Notes: generated from the letters alone by a model not told the origin. A DNA stretch of 64,000 nucleotides from Hydrogenophaga sp. (GCA_016741995.1 JACVCO010000008.1:1-64000); one strand, 5' to 3'. Counted from the first letter of the stretch, positions 47,378-58,996 are shown. Numbers and translations are program-made.

Positions 47378-49087
47378 TTACTTGAACTTCGGCATGTTGA
47401 ACTTGAGCGGCACACCCATGCGGTGGTTGATGTGTGCCTGCTGCGCGATCGTGAGGATGTTGTTCGTGATCCAGTAGAGCACCAGGCCCGACGGGAAGAA
47501 GAAGAACATCACCGAGAAGATCAGCGGCATGAACCACATCAGCTTGGCCTGCAGCGGATCGGGTGGCAGCGGGTTGAGCGCGGTCTGGATCATGGTGGTG
47601 ACGGCCATCACCAGCGGCAGGAGGTAGAACGGGTCGGGCGAGGACAGGTCGGTGATCCAGGCCAGCCAGGGCGCGTTGCGCATTTCCACGCTGGAGAGCA
47701 GCACCCAGTAGAGCGCGATGAACACGGGGATCTGGACCAGGATCGGGAAGCAGCCCCCGAGCGGGTTGACCTTTTCCTCCCGGTACATCTTCATCATCTC
47801 CTGCTGCATGAGCTGCGGGCTGTCCTTGAGGCGCTCGCGCATTTCCATGATGCGGGGGTTGATCGCCTTCATCTTGGCCATGCTGCGGTACGCGCTGGCG
47901 TTGAGCCAGTAGAACGCGGCCTTGATCAGCACCACCAGCAGCACGATGGCCCAGCCCCAGTTGTTCACGTAGCCGTGGATCTTCTCGAGCAGCCAGTACA
48001 GCGGCTTGGCCAGGATGGTGAGCCAGCCGTAGTCCTTCACGAGCTCGAGGCCCGGCGCCAGGCGCTCGAGCACCTTCTCGTCCTGCGGGCCCACGAAGAG
48101 GCGTGCCTTGGCGGTGTGCGACTGGCCGGGTGCGATCTCGGGCAGGTTGCTGATGGTGCCCACCGAAAACAGGTTGTCGGCCACCTTGCGCACGAAGTTC
48201 TCGCGCGCTTCACCGGCCTCGCCCAGCCAGGCGGAGGCAAAGTAGTGCTGCACCATGGCCACGTAGCCATCGGTGGCTTCGCGCTGGAAGCCCGCCTTGT
48301 CGCTTGCGACGTTCTTGAACTCGATCTTCTGGAACTTCTGCTCCGTGGTGTAGACCGCCGGGCCGGTGAAGGTGGAATAGAAAGGCGTTTCGCTCTCGAC
48401 CGTGCTGCCGTCGCGCACGAGCTGGCGATAGAGCTGCGGCTTGACCGGTGCCCCCCCGCGATTGCGGACTTCGTGCGTCACCTCGACGTCGTAGGCGCCG
48501 CGCGTGAGCGTGTACGTGGTGACGAGCTGCACGCCACCCACCTCGGCAGACTCGAAGCGCACCTGCAGCGTGTCCTGGCCATCGGCCAGCGCGGCGGGAC
48601 CGCCCACCAGGGTCATGGGGGTCTTGTGCGTGGGGAAACTGCCCCCGATGAGGCCGGTCTGCGCCACGTAGGTGCGGTTGCCTTCCTGCTGGAACAGGGT
48701 GAACGGCGTCTGGACCTCGCGGTCCTTGCCGCCGGTGGCCTGCGCGTGCTTGAGCAACTGCGCGCCCACGAGTGCGCCGCCTTCGCTCTGGAAGGTGAGG
48801 GCCATCACGTCGGTGCGCACCACATGGCGCGTGTTGGCCGCGGCAGGCGCGGGCGCATCGGTTCCGGGCACAGCCCCCGCGGCGGCCGGTGCAGCGGCCT
48901 GGGGCAGGCTGCCTTGGCCAGCGGCGGCGCCAGTACCACCGGTTTGCGCCGGCACCGTGGCGGCAGGCGGCGCGGCGGTGGGGAAGAAAGTGGCAGGCTT
49001 GCCGTTGTGAATCTGCCATTTGTCCCAGATCAGGACCATGGCGAAACCGAACACCACCCACAGGATGGAGCGACGAATGTCATTCAT
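47378..49087 (-). CDS. yidC: Membrane protein insertase YidC
   Basis: Inserts proteins into the inner membrane alone or with SecYEG. The 569-residue protein starts with a membrane helix ([18 protein letters not shown]), a linker of Ala/Pro, the large periplasmic domain typical of proteobacterial YidC (about residues 90-345), and a five-helix core: [34 protein letters not shown] cytoplasmic loop, [19 protein letters not shown] and a C-terminal hairpin [17 protein letters not shown]. The arginine needed for insertion is expected in helix 2. Start: ATG at 49087, overlapping yidD by 4 bp. Confidence 0.97.
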   Translation of the reverse strand: MNDIRRSILWVVFGFAMVLIWDKWQIHNGKPATFFPTAAPPAATVPAQTGGTGAAAGQGSLPQAAAPAAAGAVPGTDAPAPAAANTRHVVRTDVMALTFQSEGGALVGAQLLKHAQATGGKDREVQTPFTLFQQEGNRTYVAQTGLIGGSFPTHKTPMTLVGGPAALADGQDTLQVRFESAEVGGVQLVTTYTLTRGAYDVEVTHEVRNRGGAPVKPQLYRQLVRDGSTVESETPFYSTFTGPAVYTTEQKFQKIEFKNVASDKAGFQREATDGYVAMVQHYFASAWLGEAGEARENFVRKVADNLFSVGTISNLPEIAPGQSHTAKARLFVGPQDEKVLERLAPGLELVKDYGWLTILAKPLYWLLEKIHGYVNNWGWAIVLLVVLIKAAFYWLNASAYRSMAKMKAINPRIMEMRERLKDSPQLMQQEMMKMYREEKVNPLGGCFPILVQIPVFIALYWVLLSSVEMRNAPWLAWITDLSSPDPFYLLPLVMAVTTMIQTALNPLPPDPLQAKLMWFMPLIFSVMFFFFPSGLVLYWITNNILTIAQQAHINHRMGVPLKFNMPKFK

Positions 49088-49374
49088 GAGGCGTTCTTCT
49101 TGTCGGGATGGCGGGGCATCAGGCGGGTGAACAGGCCCGGCGGCGGCACGGCCGGCACCGGGTCGTGCCCGCCCTCACACCAGGGATGGCAGCGCACCAG
49201 GCGCTGCGCGGTCAGGCGGCTGCCCATGAGCGCGCCATGGCGCTGCAGGGCCAGCAGCGCATAAGCCGAACAGCTGGGTTCAAAGCGGCAGCCGCTACCG
49301 AGCCAGGGGCTGAGCAGCAGGCGATAGCCCTTCACCAGGGCGATCAGCGCGCGCTGCGGCCATTCACGCCACAT
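49084..49374 (-). CDS. yidD: Membrane protein insertion efficiency factor YidD
   Basis: Small amphipathic, membrane-associated protein of 96 residues that helps YidC. The motif GSGCRFEPSCSAYALLALQRHGA with CHPWCEGGHDPVP is diagnostic (conserved cysteines included). It overlaps rnpA by 11 bp at its start and yidC by 4 bp at its stop, so the operon is translationally coupled. Confidence 0.95.
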   Translation of the reverse strand: MWREWPQRALIALVKGYRLLLSPWLGSGCRFEPSCSAYALLALQRHGALMGSRLTAQRLVRCHPWCEGGHDPVPAVPPPGLFTRLMPRHPDKKNAS

Positions 49375-49777
49375 GGCCGGAAGCGGCTTGTGCGCCGCGC
49401 GGGAGCGCCCGGGCCCAGAGCTGCTGCAACTCGTCCCGGACCGCGCGCTTGAGCACGGCCGAGGTGGCGCTCACGAAGTGGGCGCGATCGAACCCGCCGC
49501 GCAGGCGCACCACGTGCGCCGCCACGGGCAACCCCGCGCCGGAGGGCACGGTGGCGTAGATCTGGCGGCGGATGGTGTTGCGCGTGACGGCGCGGCGCGC
49601 CCAGCGTTTGGGCACGAGCGCGCCCAGCCAGGGGCCGGGTTCGGGAAACAGCGGGCTGCTGCCCTCGGCAACAGGGCCGGGGGCAAGGCGGTGCAAGGCG
49701 AAGTGGGGCGTCTTGGCCACAGGGGCGTGGGCCAGCACGGCCTGGAACTGCTGCCGCGACCGCAGGCGGGAAGTCAC
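49364..49777 (-). CDS. rnpA: Ribonuclease P protein component
   Basis: Basic protein subunit that assists RNase P RNA in cutting tRNA leaders. The 137-residue protein is Arg/Ala-rich and holds the family signature VPKRWARRAVTRNTIRRQIY (KRxxxRAVxRNxIRR type). Start is GTG at 49777, 22 bp after the rpmH stop; no ATG fits the conserved N-terminal pattern RSRQQFQAVL. The pairing rpmH-rnpA is universal in bacteria. Confidence 0.96.
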   Translation of the reverse strand: MTSRLRSRQQFQAVLAHAPVAKTPHFALHRLAPGPVAEGSSPLFPEPGPWLGALVPKRWARRAVTRNTIRRQIYATVPSGAGLPVAAHVVRLRGGFDRAHFVSATSAVLKRAVRDELQQLWARALPRGAQAASGHVA

Positions 49778-49799
49778 CGGCGGACGGCGGCCAGCGAAC

Positions 49800-49934
49800 T
49801 CAGACCGCCAGGCGCTTGCGGCCTTTGGCGCGGCGGGCGTTGATCACCGCGCGGCCGCCGCGCGTCTTCATGCGCACGAGGAAGCCGTGGGTGCGGGCGC
49901 GGCGGATCTTGGAAGGTTGATAGGTGCGTTTCAT
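49800..49934 (-). CDS. rpmH: 50S ribosomal protein L34
   Basis: Small basic ribosomal protein of 44 residues reading [18 protein letters not shown], then [20 protein letters not shown], the invariant L34 sequence. First gene of the left-going rpmH-rnpA-yidD-yidC unit and the near border of the replication-origin gap. It is too short for most gene finders' cut-offs. Confidence 0.98.
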   Translation of the reverse strand: MKRTYQPSKIRRARTHGFLVRMKTRGGRAVINARRAKGRKRLAV

Positions 49935-50155
49935 GTTGGACCTGTCCGGAATCGGGGAAACCGGCAATTATCGCCAGAAACCACCTCTGCCGGCAAGCCA
50001 TGTTCCGCCGGGCCCGCCACCGACCCTGGCCACCTCGACGGCGGGATGAACGGCAGCGGCCGCGCTTGTGGATAACTGGGGGGCGTGCCTACAATGCGCG
50101 CCCGGGGTGCCGCCCCGTTGTCCACAACGATAAACAGCTTCCCCCTTTCCGTTTC
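49935..50155. other. Origin-region gap with dnaA promoter and DnaA boxes (candidate oriC)
   Basis: Gap of 221 bp between rpmH and dnaA, the usual oriC site in Burkholderiales. A perfect DnaA box (TGTGGATAA, 50067-50075) and a one-mismatch box (TTGTCCACA, 50118-50126) are present. A promoter for dnaA reads -35 TTGTGG (50066-50071), 18 bp, -10 TACAAT (50090-50095); the box overlaps the -35, so DnaA can repress itself. Only two boxes and no strong A/T-rich unwinding region are visible, so oriC could lie partly elsewhere. Confidence 0.7.
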
Positions 50156-51583
50156 ATGTCCGAGGGCACCTCCCCGTCCGCTGCGCTGCGCGACGATCAC
50201 ACCGGCCGTTCGCTCTGGGCCGCGTGCATCGAACGCCTGGCCCAGGAAATCCCCGAGCAGCAGTTCAACACCTGGATCCGGCCCTTGAGCGCGACCGTCG
50301 CGCCCGATGGCGCCAAGGTGGTTCTCGCCGTGGGCAACCGCTTCAAACTCGACTGGATCCGGGCCCAGTATGCGGCCCGCATCGGCGCGGTGCTGGAAGC
50401 TGTGCAAGGTCACCCCATTGCACTGGAGTTAGCGCTTGCTCCCAGGGAGGTTCCCGCCCGCGTGGTACCCGCCAACCGATCGAGCTTCGAAACCGCCGCC
50501 GAACAGGTGTCGAGGGAGTTGCCCGAACTCGTGCCGCTGGAGCCGGCCACCGCCAACCCGCCGCGCACCCGCCTGAACCCGGCGCTGGCCTTCTCGACGC
50601 TGGTGGAAGGCTCGGCCAACCGCATGGCGCGTGCGGCCGCGATGCACGTGGCCGGCAGCCTGGGCCAGCTTTACAACCCGCTGTTCATCTACGGCGGCGT
50701 CGGCCTGGGCAAGACGCACCTGGTGCACGCCATCGGCAACCACCTGCTGGCCGAGCGCCCCGGCGCCCGAGTTCTCTACATCCACGCCGAGCAGTTCGTT
50801 TCGGATGTGGTCAAGTCCTATCAGCGCAAGACATTCGATGAGTTCAAGGCCCGCTACCACTCGCTGGACCTGCTGCTGATCGACGACGTGCAGTTCTTCG
50901 CCAACAAGGACCGCACCCAGGAGGAGTTCTTCAACGCCTTCGAGGCGCTGCTGGCCAAGAAGAGCCACATCGTGCTCACCAGCGACACCTACCCCAAGGG
51001 CCTGGCCGACATCCACGAACGCCTGGTTTCGCGTTTCGACTCCGGCCTGACGGTGGCGATCGAGCCGCCCGAGCTGGAAATGCGCGTGGCCATCCTGATC
51101 AACAAGGCCGCGGCCGAGGGCGCGGTGATGCCCGAGGAAGTGGCCTTCTTCGTGGCCAAGAACGTGCGCTCGAACGTGCGCGAACTGGAAGGTGCGCTGC
51201 GCAAGATCCTGGCCTACAGCCGCTTCAACCAGAAGGACATCTCCATCCAGCTGGCACGCGAAGCGCTGAAAGATCTGCTGTCGATCCAGAACCGGCAGAT
51301 CGGGGTGGAGAACATCCAGAAGACGGTGGCCGATTTCTACAAGATCAAGGTCGCCGACATGTATTCGAAAAAGCGGCCGGCCAGCATTGCCCGGCCGCGG
51401 CAGATCGCCATGTTCCTGGCGAAGGAACTCACGCAAAAAAGCCTGCCCGAGATCGGCGAGCTGTTCGGTGGGCGCGACCACACCACGGTGCTGCACGCGG
51501 TGCGCAAGATCGCGGGCGAGCGCCAGCAGAACACCGAACTGAACCAGCAATTGCACGTGCTGGAGCAGACCTTGAAGGGCTGA
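50156..51583 (+). CDS. dnaA: Chromosomal replication initiator protein DnaA
   Basis: AAA+ protein that opens the origin. The 475-residue protein has domain I ([23 protein letters not shown]), a linker, domain III with Walker [12 protein letters not shown] (Lys near residue 186), Walker [11 protein letters not shown] and the box LVSRFDSGL, and domain IV with the DNA-binding signature [15 protein letters not shown]. Start: ATG at 50156, preceded by TTCCC/GTTTC without a clear ribosome site; the longer frame from 50000 covers the promoter. First gene of dnaA-dnaN-gyrB. Confidence 0.98.
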   Translation: MSEGTSPSAALRDDHTGRSLWAACIERLAQEIPEQQFNTWIRPLSATVAPDGAKVVLAVGNRFKLDWIRAQYAARIGAVLEAVQGHPIALELALAPREVPARVVPANRSSFETAAEQVSRELPELVPLEPATANPPRTRLNPALAFSTLVEGSANRMARAAAMHVAGSLGQLYNPLFIYGGVGLGKTHLVHAIGNHLLAERPGARVLYIHAEQFVSDVVKSYQRKTFDEFKARYHSLDLLLIDDVQFFANKDRTQEEFFNAFEALLAKKSHIVLTSDTYPKGLADIHERLVSRFDSGLTVAIEPPELEMRVAILINKAAAEGAVMPEEVAFFVAKNVRSNVRELEGALRKILAYSRFNQKDISIQLAREALKDLLSIQNRQIGVENIQKTVADFYKIKVADMYSKKRPASIARPRQIAMFLAKELTQKSLPEIGELFGGRDHTTVLHAVRKIAGERQQNTELNQQLHVLEQTLKG

Positions 51584-51692
51584 GCCCGTCCGGGCTGCAG
51601 AAACCAGCGGAAAACACTGTTCAAAAGAGTGAAAATACGGCGGTTCAGCCGCCCGGGTGCACCAGGCACCCGCCCATAACGAAAGAGCGCCG

Positions 51693-52799
51693 ATGATCGT
51701 TTTCAAATCCTCCCAGGACAAGGTGTTGGCCGCGCTGCAGGCGGTCGCGGGCATCGTGGAGCGGCGCCACACGCTGCCGATCCTGGCCAACGTGCTGATC
51801 CGAAAGACGGGTCCGCAGTTGCAGCTCACCACCAGCGACCTGGAGATCCAGATCCGCACCACGGCCGATCTGGGCGGCGACAGCGGTGCCTTCGCCACCA
51901 CGCTGGGCGCGCGCAAGCTCATCGACATTCTGCGCACCATGCCCGGCGACCAGACCGTGAGCCTGGAGCACACCAGTGGCAAGCTGGTGCTCAAGGGCGG
52001 CAAGAGCCGCTTCACGCTGCAAAGCCTGCCGGCCGAGGATTTCCCGCTGGTGCAGGAGGCCGCGAGCTTCGGCCCCGCGTTCAGCGTGCCGCAGAAAACG
52101 CTCAAGAGCCTGCTCAGCCAGGTCTCGTTCGCGATGGCGGTGCACGACATCCGCTACTACCTGAACGGCATCCTGTTTGTGGCCGAGGGCAAGCAGCTGA
52201 GCCTGGTGGCCACCGACGGCCACCGCTTGGCCTTCGCGTCCGCCACGCTCGATGTGGAAGTGCCCAAGCAGGAGGTCATCCTGCCGCGCAAGACGGTGCT
52301 CGAACTCCAGCGCCTGCTGTCCGACAAGGAAGGTGCGATCGAGATGCAGTTCGCGGCCAACCAGGCCAAGTTCAGCTTCGACGGCATGGAGTTCGTCACC
52401 AAGCTGGTCGAGGGCAAGTTCCCCGACTACAACCGCGTGATCCCCAAGAACCACAAGAACATCGTTACGCTGGGTCGCGCGCCGTTACTGGCCAGCCTGC
52501 AGCGCACCGCCATCATGACGAGTGAAAAGTTCAAGGGCGTGCGCCTGAACGTGGAGCCCGGCACGCTGCGCGTGGCCTCGAGCAACGCGGAGCAGGAAGA
52601 GGCCGTGGACGAGCTCGACATCGACTACGGTGGGGACACCATCGAGATCGGCTTCAACGTCACCTACCTCATCGACGCGCTGCAGAACATGGGGCAGGAC
52701 ATGGTGCGTGTGGAGCTGGCCGATGGCAACAGCTCCGCGCTCGTCACCAACCCCGACGACCACGCCTTCAAGTACGTCGTGATGCCGATGCGCATCTGA
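51693..52799 (+). CDS. dnaN: DNA polymerase III sliding clamp, beta subunit
   Basis: Ring-shaped clamp that holds the polymerase on DNA. The 368-residue protein has three repeated clamp domains; MIVFKSSQDKVLAALQAVAGIVERRHTLPILANVL opens domain 1, and the end AFKYVVMPMRI is the invariant C-terminus. Start: ATG at 51693 with GAAAGAGCG upstream. It follows dnaA by 109 bp; recF is absent between dnaN and gyrB, as in other Burkholderiales. Confidence 0.98.
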   Translation: MIVFKSSQDKVLAALQAVAGIVERRHTLPILANVLIRKTGPQLQLTTSDLEIQIRTTADLGGDSGAFATTLGARKLIDILRTMPGDQTVSLEHTSGKLVLKGGKSRFTLQSLPAEDFPLVQEAASFGPAFSVPQKTLKSLLSQVSFAMAVHDIRYYLNGILFVAEGKQLSLVATDGHRLAFASATLDVEVPKQEVILPRKTVLELQRLLSDKEGAIEMQFAANQAKFSFDGMEFVTKLVEGKFPDYNRVIPKNHKNIVTLGRAPLLASLQRTAIMTSEKFKGVRLNVEPGTLRVASSNAEQEEAVDELDIDYGGDTIEIGFNVTYLIDALQNMGQDMVRVELADGNSSALVTNPDDHAFKYVVMPMRI

Positions 52800-52829
52800 G
52801 CCCGACACGCCAGCTTGCCCGAAGCCCGA

Positions 52830-55453
<2,624 letters not shown>

Positions 55454-55468
55454 GGCTTAGATCGGTGC

Positions 55469-55496
55469 TTGGCTGCGGTGTAACGGCCAGTAAACT
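55469..55496 (+). promoter_or_regulatory. Candidate promoter of the low-GC cassette
   Basis: -35 TTGGCT (55469-55474), 16 bp, -10 TAAACT (55491-55496), 35 bp before the cassette's first start codon. The cassette therefore may be transcribed without gyrB. Not tested; spacing is one base short of optimal. Confidence 0.5.
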
Positions 55497-55530
55497 ATTT
55501 CCAGAACAACATATGAGCAGGGAATAGCCG

Positions 55531-56421
55531 ATGGCAACTTCGCAAACGCGCCCCTTCACGATCTTCGGTTACTACATCGACCGCATTGATGCCCCGGAAG
55601 GGCATTCCGTCGCTGATGAGATTGCTGGCTTCCTTCTCAATCCGGCTAACTACTCTGGCGATGTTTCGAATGTGTCATGCAGCAATGGCAACGGGCACGA
55701 CTTTGAGCTGCGCGATGTTCAGATTGACCCAAGTTTTCAGTTTGTTCGCGGAACGTTGGCGCGGATTCGCGAAGACCGGCCGCCGGTCCGGGACGCCAAC
55801 AAGGCGGTCCACCCACTGCATCTGGCGCCGGGAAGTAATCTGCTCGAGAACAACTACTTTCACTACCGGCGACGAGACCGCCTGCTGTTCTGGCACTTCA
55901 ATCTGCGGGCCAACTTCCCTTCGAACTTCGCCCAGATGCTGACTCGTATGACTGGAAACCAACTGACCTACGCTGCGACTCAGGTTGTGAAGCACTCGGT
56001 CCTGGACGATGTCACTGCTATCGATGTGGTGGACTTTGCAGTCTCTGCCCCGAGAAATCGCCTTGCAAGAGAATCGCTTGATCAGGTTGACCCTTCAAGC
56101 TGGGGATGGTTTAACCCGTTTCAAACCATGACCGACACGGGTGCATCGACAATGTCTGCCAGGATCGCGACACGGCGCTCGGCAGGCTTGAATCAGGGTG
56201 CGGTACGGCAGCTAATTCAAGGCTTGCAAGCAACCGTAAACACGAAGAAACTTCGCGTTGAGCTCACCGACGTCGACGAGCCGATTGACTTGTTGGCTGA
56301 CCGTTTTAAGCATAAAACCGAAGTTCAGCTTGACCTCCACCGCAACCCTCATACCGCCTCCATCTGGCGCGCCATCGATGAAGCCATCCAGCTCTTCGAC
56401 CAAAGCGCGCAAGACGCTTGA
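55531..56421 (+). CDS. Soluble protein of unknown function, first gene of low-GC cassette
   Basis: A protein of 296 residues, no signal peptide or membrane helix. I do not recognise a domain with certainty. A pattern reminiscent of several unassigned phage/defence-linked families is seen: GTLARIREDRPPV (residues 76-88), then LLENNYFHYRRRDRLLFWHFNLRANFPS (a basic-aromatic stretch to about residue 140) and a repeat-rich end with DLLADRFKHKTEVQLDLHRNP. Base composition is lower than the neighbours (a 60-bp sample near 56050 is 53% G+C against 65-70% nearby). Ribosome site CAGGGA. It overlaps the next gene by 44 bp. Confidence 0.8.
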   Translation: MATSQTRPFTIFGYYIDRIDAPEGHSVADEIAGFLLNPANYSGDVSNVSCSNGNGHDFELRDVQIDPSFQFVRGTLARIREDRPPVRDANKAVHPLHLAPGSNLLENNYFHYRRRDRLLFWHFNLRANFPSNFAQMLTRMTGNQLTYAATQVVKHSVLDDVTAIDVVDFAVSAPRNRLARESLDQVDPSSWGWFNPFQTMTDTGASTMSARIATRRSAGLNQGAVRQLIQGLQATVNTKKLRVELTDVDEPIDLLADRFKHKTEVQLDLHRNPHTASIWRAIDEAIQLFDQSAQDA

Positions 56422-56890
56422 TGGACTTGTTCGGCACCTCGCCGTCATCGTGGTGGTGGGGCTAGTGGTCGGCAGTACTCTGTATTGGTTCGCTTACCGC
56501 GGTGGGGCTTGGCCCGCAGACGGTACCGCGAACCTTCGCAGTTTCGCGTCAACCATTGCGCAGATAGCTGCAGGCTTGGGAGCGCTTATGTTCGCGGGCT
56601 TGACACTCCTGCTGGCATTCCCGCCCAGCACAGGCCTAGGCATCCTCAAACGAAGCGGTCACTTCTTCGACCTTTGCGCACGAATGGCTCTGACCATGGT
56701 CGTCTGGTTCGCGGTGGTCACAGCGGGTCTTTTTGTGATGCTCGCGAACGATCCAGCTGCAGGAATGTTGTGCGTCATCGTTGGATGCGCCGCGGCAGCA
56801 CTCTCTAGCACCTTGGGCAGCATGATGAAGCTGCTTGCGCTCATCTTCTTCACAGCCCGTCAATTCGATCCTGACTACATAAGCTCGTAG
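56378..56890 (+). CDS. Four-helix membrane protein of unknown function, second gene of low-GC cassette
   Basis: A protein of about 170 residues with four predicted membrane helices: LAVIVVVGLVVGSTLYWFAY, IAQIAAGLGALMFAGLTLLL, ALTMVVWFAVVTAGLFVMLA, and a last pair around [20 protein letters not shown] with MKLLALIFF. No known domain recognised. Start is uncertain: the ATG at 56378 is the only ATG in frame before helix 1 and lies inside the first gene; GTG codons at 56444 and after would cut helix 1. Overlap points to a coupled pair. Confidence 0.7.
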   Translation: MKPSSSSTKARKTLDGLVRHLAVIVVVGLVVGSTLYWFAYRGGAWPADGTANLRSFASTIAQIAAGLGALMFAGLTLLLAFPPSTGLGILKRSGHFFDLCARMALTMVVWFAVVTAGLFVMLANDPAAGMLCVIVGCAAAALSSTLGSMMKLLALIFFTARQFDPDYISS

Positions 56891-57144
56891 TTCAAGACGC
56901 TTGTGCCATGGCAACGATTCGCCGAATGGCGCTCGTGCGACTTCACTTGGAACGCCAAGGGCTTGCTGCTCCAGCAGTTGTCACGGGTCCACTCCGGAGG
57001 AGTGGACCAAAAAACTGTCGTGCACCCCTAGGTCAGTGGCGAGAGCTGTTGCACCACCCTTGTGGCGGGTTGGCGTGAATCCCACCAAGTTGATGGCTAG
57101 CCTTGAACGTCCGAGCGACTGCCTTAGTGCCCTGCGGCCCCCAC
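56891..57144. other. Gap after the cassette with a 23-bp inverted repeat, no gene seen
   Basis: No convincing reading frame; the open frames are short and have no ribosome sites. The inverted repeat GGTCCACTCC-gga-GGAGTGGACC (56986-57008) is perfect. It is followed by AAAAAA on the + strand, which means T's come before it on the minus strand, so it is not a standard terminator for either direction. It may mark the border of the inserted segment. Confidence 0.6.
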
Positions 57145-57444
57145 TCAAACCTTCTCGTCCAGCCACCGCCCCAGCGTTCGGTCCACCGTCTCGATCACCT
57201 TCAGGTTCGCCTTGAAGCTCAGCGCCGCGGCGAGTTGATCGACCGCCTCCTGTTCCAGCGACACGCCGGGCGTGGCCGACCGCGCCACCTGCGATTCCAC
57301 GCCGCCTTCGGCGCGCGCCGTGGCCTGCACCTCGTGCCGGTGAAAGCCGGGGGTGAGGGCGTTGGCGACGTTGTGCGCGCTGGTGTCGAGCCGCTGCGTG
57401 GCGGTTCGCAGGCCGGAGACCGCGGTGGACAGGGCGTTGATCAT
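57145..57444 (-). CDS. Orphan short flagellar rod/hook-like protein
   Basis: A protein of 99 residues joining the two ends of flagellar rod proteins and lacking the middle. The N-terminus NALSTAVSGLRTATQRLDTSAHNVANALTPGF matches the rod-family start (the ANN-IAN-TPG pattern), and the C-terminus LAAALSFKANLKVIETVDRTLGRWL matches the rod-family end (coiled-coil helix). No flagellar operon is nearby. Similar stand-alone proteins occur in Comamonadaceae, so it may be a real small rod-like subunit rather than a remnant. Start: ATG at 57444. Confidence 0.75.
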   Translation of the reverse strand: MINALSTAVSGLRTATQRLDTSAHNVANALTPGFHRHEVQATARAEGGVESQVARSATPGVSLEQEAVDQLAAALSFKANLKVIETVDRTLGRWLDEKV

Positions 57445-57515
57445 AGAAGCTCCCGGGCGCAGTGGTGCTGACCCGTCATCGGCCGCGCGGCGCTGAACTT
57501 GAGCGCCGCGCCGGT

Positions 57516-57986
57516 TCAGGCTGTGGTCTGCAGGGCCCGTGCCACGTCGCGCTTGCCCTGCGTGCGCAGCGCCAGGATGGCGGGCAGAAAACGCGCGCGG
57601 GGCGTGACCTGGCCGCTCTCCCACTTCCACACCGACAAGGCGGAGGTGCCGAGGTGGGCGGCCATTGCTTTCTGCGTGAGGCCCAGGCGTTCGCGCTGGG
57701 CCTTGAAGCGCTCGGCGCTGAAGACCGCGCGGCGGCCACGGGCGCGGGCAACGGGCTCGGCCGCGGCCGGAGCGGGCCGGGCCTTGCCGAGCTGTTGCAG
57801 GCTTTTGCCGGTGCGCCGTTCGGCGTCGCGCAGCGCGGTCTGTGTCTCGCGCAGTTCGCGCTTGAGCACGGCGATCTCGTGGCGGTGGCTGGTCGCGGCC
57901 TTGCGCAAGGCGGCGATGTCCTCGCGCAGCTCCTTGCGGGCGATGCGCGCTATTTCCTTCTTCAGGGTGGCGGCGAAAGTGGTCAT
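57516..57986 (-). CDS. Helix-turn-helix (XRE-type) regulator with coiled-coil N-terminus
   Basis: A DNA-binding protein of 156 residues. The N-terminal two thirds is a charged helix (KKEIARIARKELREDIAALRKAATS and LKRELRETQTALRDAERR), likely a coiled coil. The Cro/C1-type HTH is at the end: FKAQRERLGLTQKAMAAHLGTSALSVWKWESGQVTPRARF. The unusual placing of the HTH after a coiled coil suggests a transcription factor or nucleoid-type dimer. Start: ATG at 57986. Confidence 0.85.
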   Translation of the reverse strand: MTTFAATLKKEIARIARKELREDIAALRKAATSHRHEIAVLKRELRETQTALRDAERRTGKSLQQLGKARPAPAAAEPVARARGRRAVFSAERFKAQRERLGLTQKAMAAHLGTSALSVWKWESGQVTPRARFLPAILALRTQGKRDVARALQTTA

Positions 57987-58047
57987 GGTCCCGAACGACT
58001 GGTTGTAGTGGGGCACAGGATACGCCCCCGGCCGCGCGGGCCCCGGG

Positions 58048-58440
58048 TCAGCGCTGCAACCGGTGTGTGAGCGCCACCACCAGCGCCGTCACCAGGAAGA
58101 AGGCCTGCAGCTCCAGGCGCCAGCCGCCCGAGTTGGTGAGTTGCAGGAAGTGCCCCATGTGCGCCAGGCCCAGCGCGAAGACCATGTTCACCACGATCAC
58201 GAGGGCCGCGGGCACGATCCACACGCCGGCGAGCAGCAACAGCGGGGCCACCAGTTCGCCGAGGTAGGCGCCGTAGGCAATGAAGCCGGGCAGGCCCTTG
58301 GCGACGAGCATGCCCTCGATGCCGCCGACACCGCCCATGACCTTGGCCACGCCGTGAAGAATCATGAGGATGGCCAGGGTCCAGCGCAGCAGAAGCAGGC
58401 CGGCGCGGGGGTGGTCGAAGAGCTGGTCGAGCAGTTTCAT
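58048..58440 (-). CDS. DoxX-family membrane protein
   Basis: A membrane protein of 130 residues with four helices (LLLLRWTLAILMILHGVAK, GFIAYGAYLGELVAPLLLLAG, VPAALVIVVNMVFALGLAHM, LELQAFFLVTALVVALTH). The HG and GAYLGEL motifs are typical of DoxX/SURF4-like proteins, linked with oxidation or quinone steps. Exact role not known. Start: ATG at 58440; not in a clear operon (62 bp from the XRE gene and 52 bp from the hemerythrin gene, same strand). Confidence 0.9.
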   Translation of the reverse strand: MKLLDQLFDHPRAGLLLLRWTLAILMILHGVAKVMGGVGGIEGMLVAKGLPGFIAYGAYLGELVAPLLLLAGVWIVPAALVIVVNMVFALGLAHMGHFLQLTNSGGWRLELQAFFLVTALVVALTHRLQR

Positions 58441-58492
58441 GGAACGGGTTGGCGTGAAGGAACAAGGGCGCCGAGCATAAGCGCCCGCCGTG

Positions 58493-58996
58493 TCAGGCCG
58501 CCGCGCCCGCGCTCACCAGCATGCCGCTGCGGTCGACCGCCACACTCTTGTAGGCGCCGGCGTAGTGCCGGCGCATCTCCACCAGGTCTTTCAGATAGCG
58601 CTTGCCCAGCACCGCCTTGTCCGAATCGGCGATGAGCTTGCCCGCCAGCTGGAAGAACTTGCGCTCTTCCTCGCGCAGGTGGTGGTGCACCTTGTCGCTG
58701 AGCCGTCGGGCGGTGATCAACCACGCGGCGGTGCTTTTGTCGGGCACGCTGAGCTCGTCGCACAGTTCCTCGATGGTGTGGTGCTCGGCCAGCGCATGGC
58801 GCGAGGCGCTCAGGCCCGCGTTGGTCATCAGCAAGGGCACGTAGAGGAAGCGCTCTTCGGACGCCGCGTGCGCTTCGAGTTCGATCTTGAGCTTGATGAA
58901 CACCGTGTCGCGCTCGCCGGGCTTGACGCGCACCAGCGAGCGGCACAGCTTGCGTTGCAGGTCGTGGCTGGCGCGCAAGGCCTCGAAGAGGTTCAT
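58493..58996 (-). CDS. Hemerythrin-like di-iron protein
   Basis: A protein of 167 residues with a four-helix bundle and metal ligands of the hemerythrin/HHE type: His in LRASHDLQRKL, His/Glu in EAHAASEERFLYVPLL, His in LAEHHTIEELCDEL, and His/Glu in VHHHLREEERKFFQLAG. This fold binds O2, NO or iron; a role in oxygen or nitrosative stress is possible. Start: ATG at 58996. Followed upstream by a 113-bp gap with no gene. Confidence 0.88.
   Translation of the reverse strand: MNLFEALRASHDLQRKLCRSLVRVKPGERDTVFIKLKIELEAHAASEERFLYVPLLMTNAGLSASRHALAEHHTIEELCDELSVPDKSTAAWLITARRLSDKVHHHLREEERKFFQLAGKLIADSDKAVLGKRYLKDLVEMRRHYAGAYKSVAVDRSGMLVSAGAAA

Noticed and set aside
56421..56465. ATG at 56421 (ATGA-type overlap) as the start of the membrane protein
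   Set aside because: It is in a different frame and reaches a stop after 14 codons.
55531..56890. Assignment of the two-gene cassette to the Kiwa defence system
   Set aside because: Kiwa also pairs a four-helix membrane protein with a soluble protein, but gene order is reversed and no specific KwaA or KwaB motif was recognised.
56986..57008. Inverted repeat as a terminator for the cassette
   Set aside because: The homopolymer run on its right is A, not T, on the + strand; on the minus strand the T's come before the stem.
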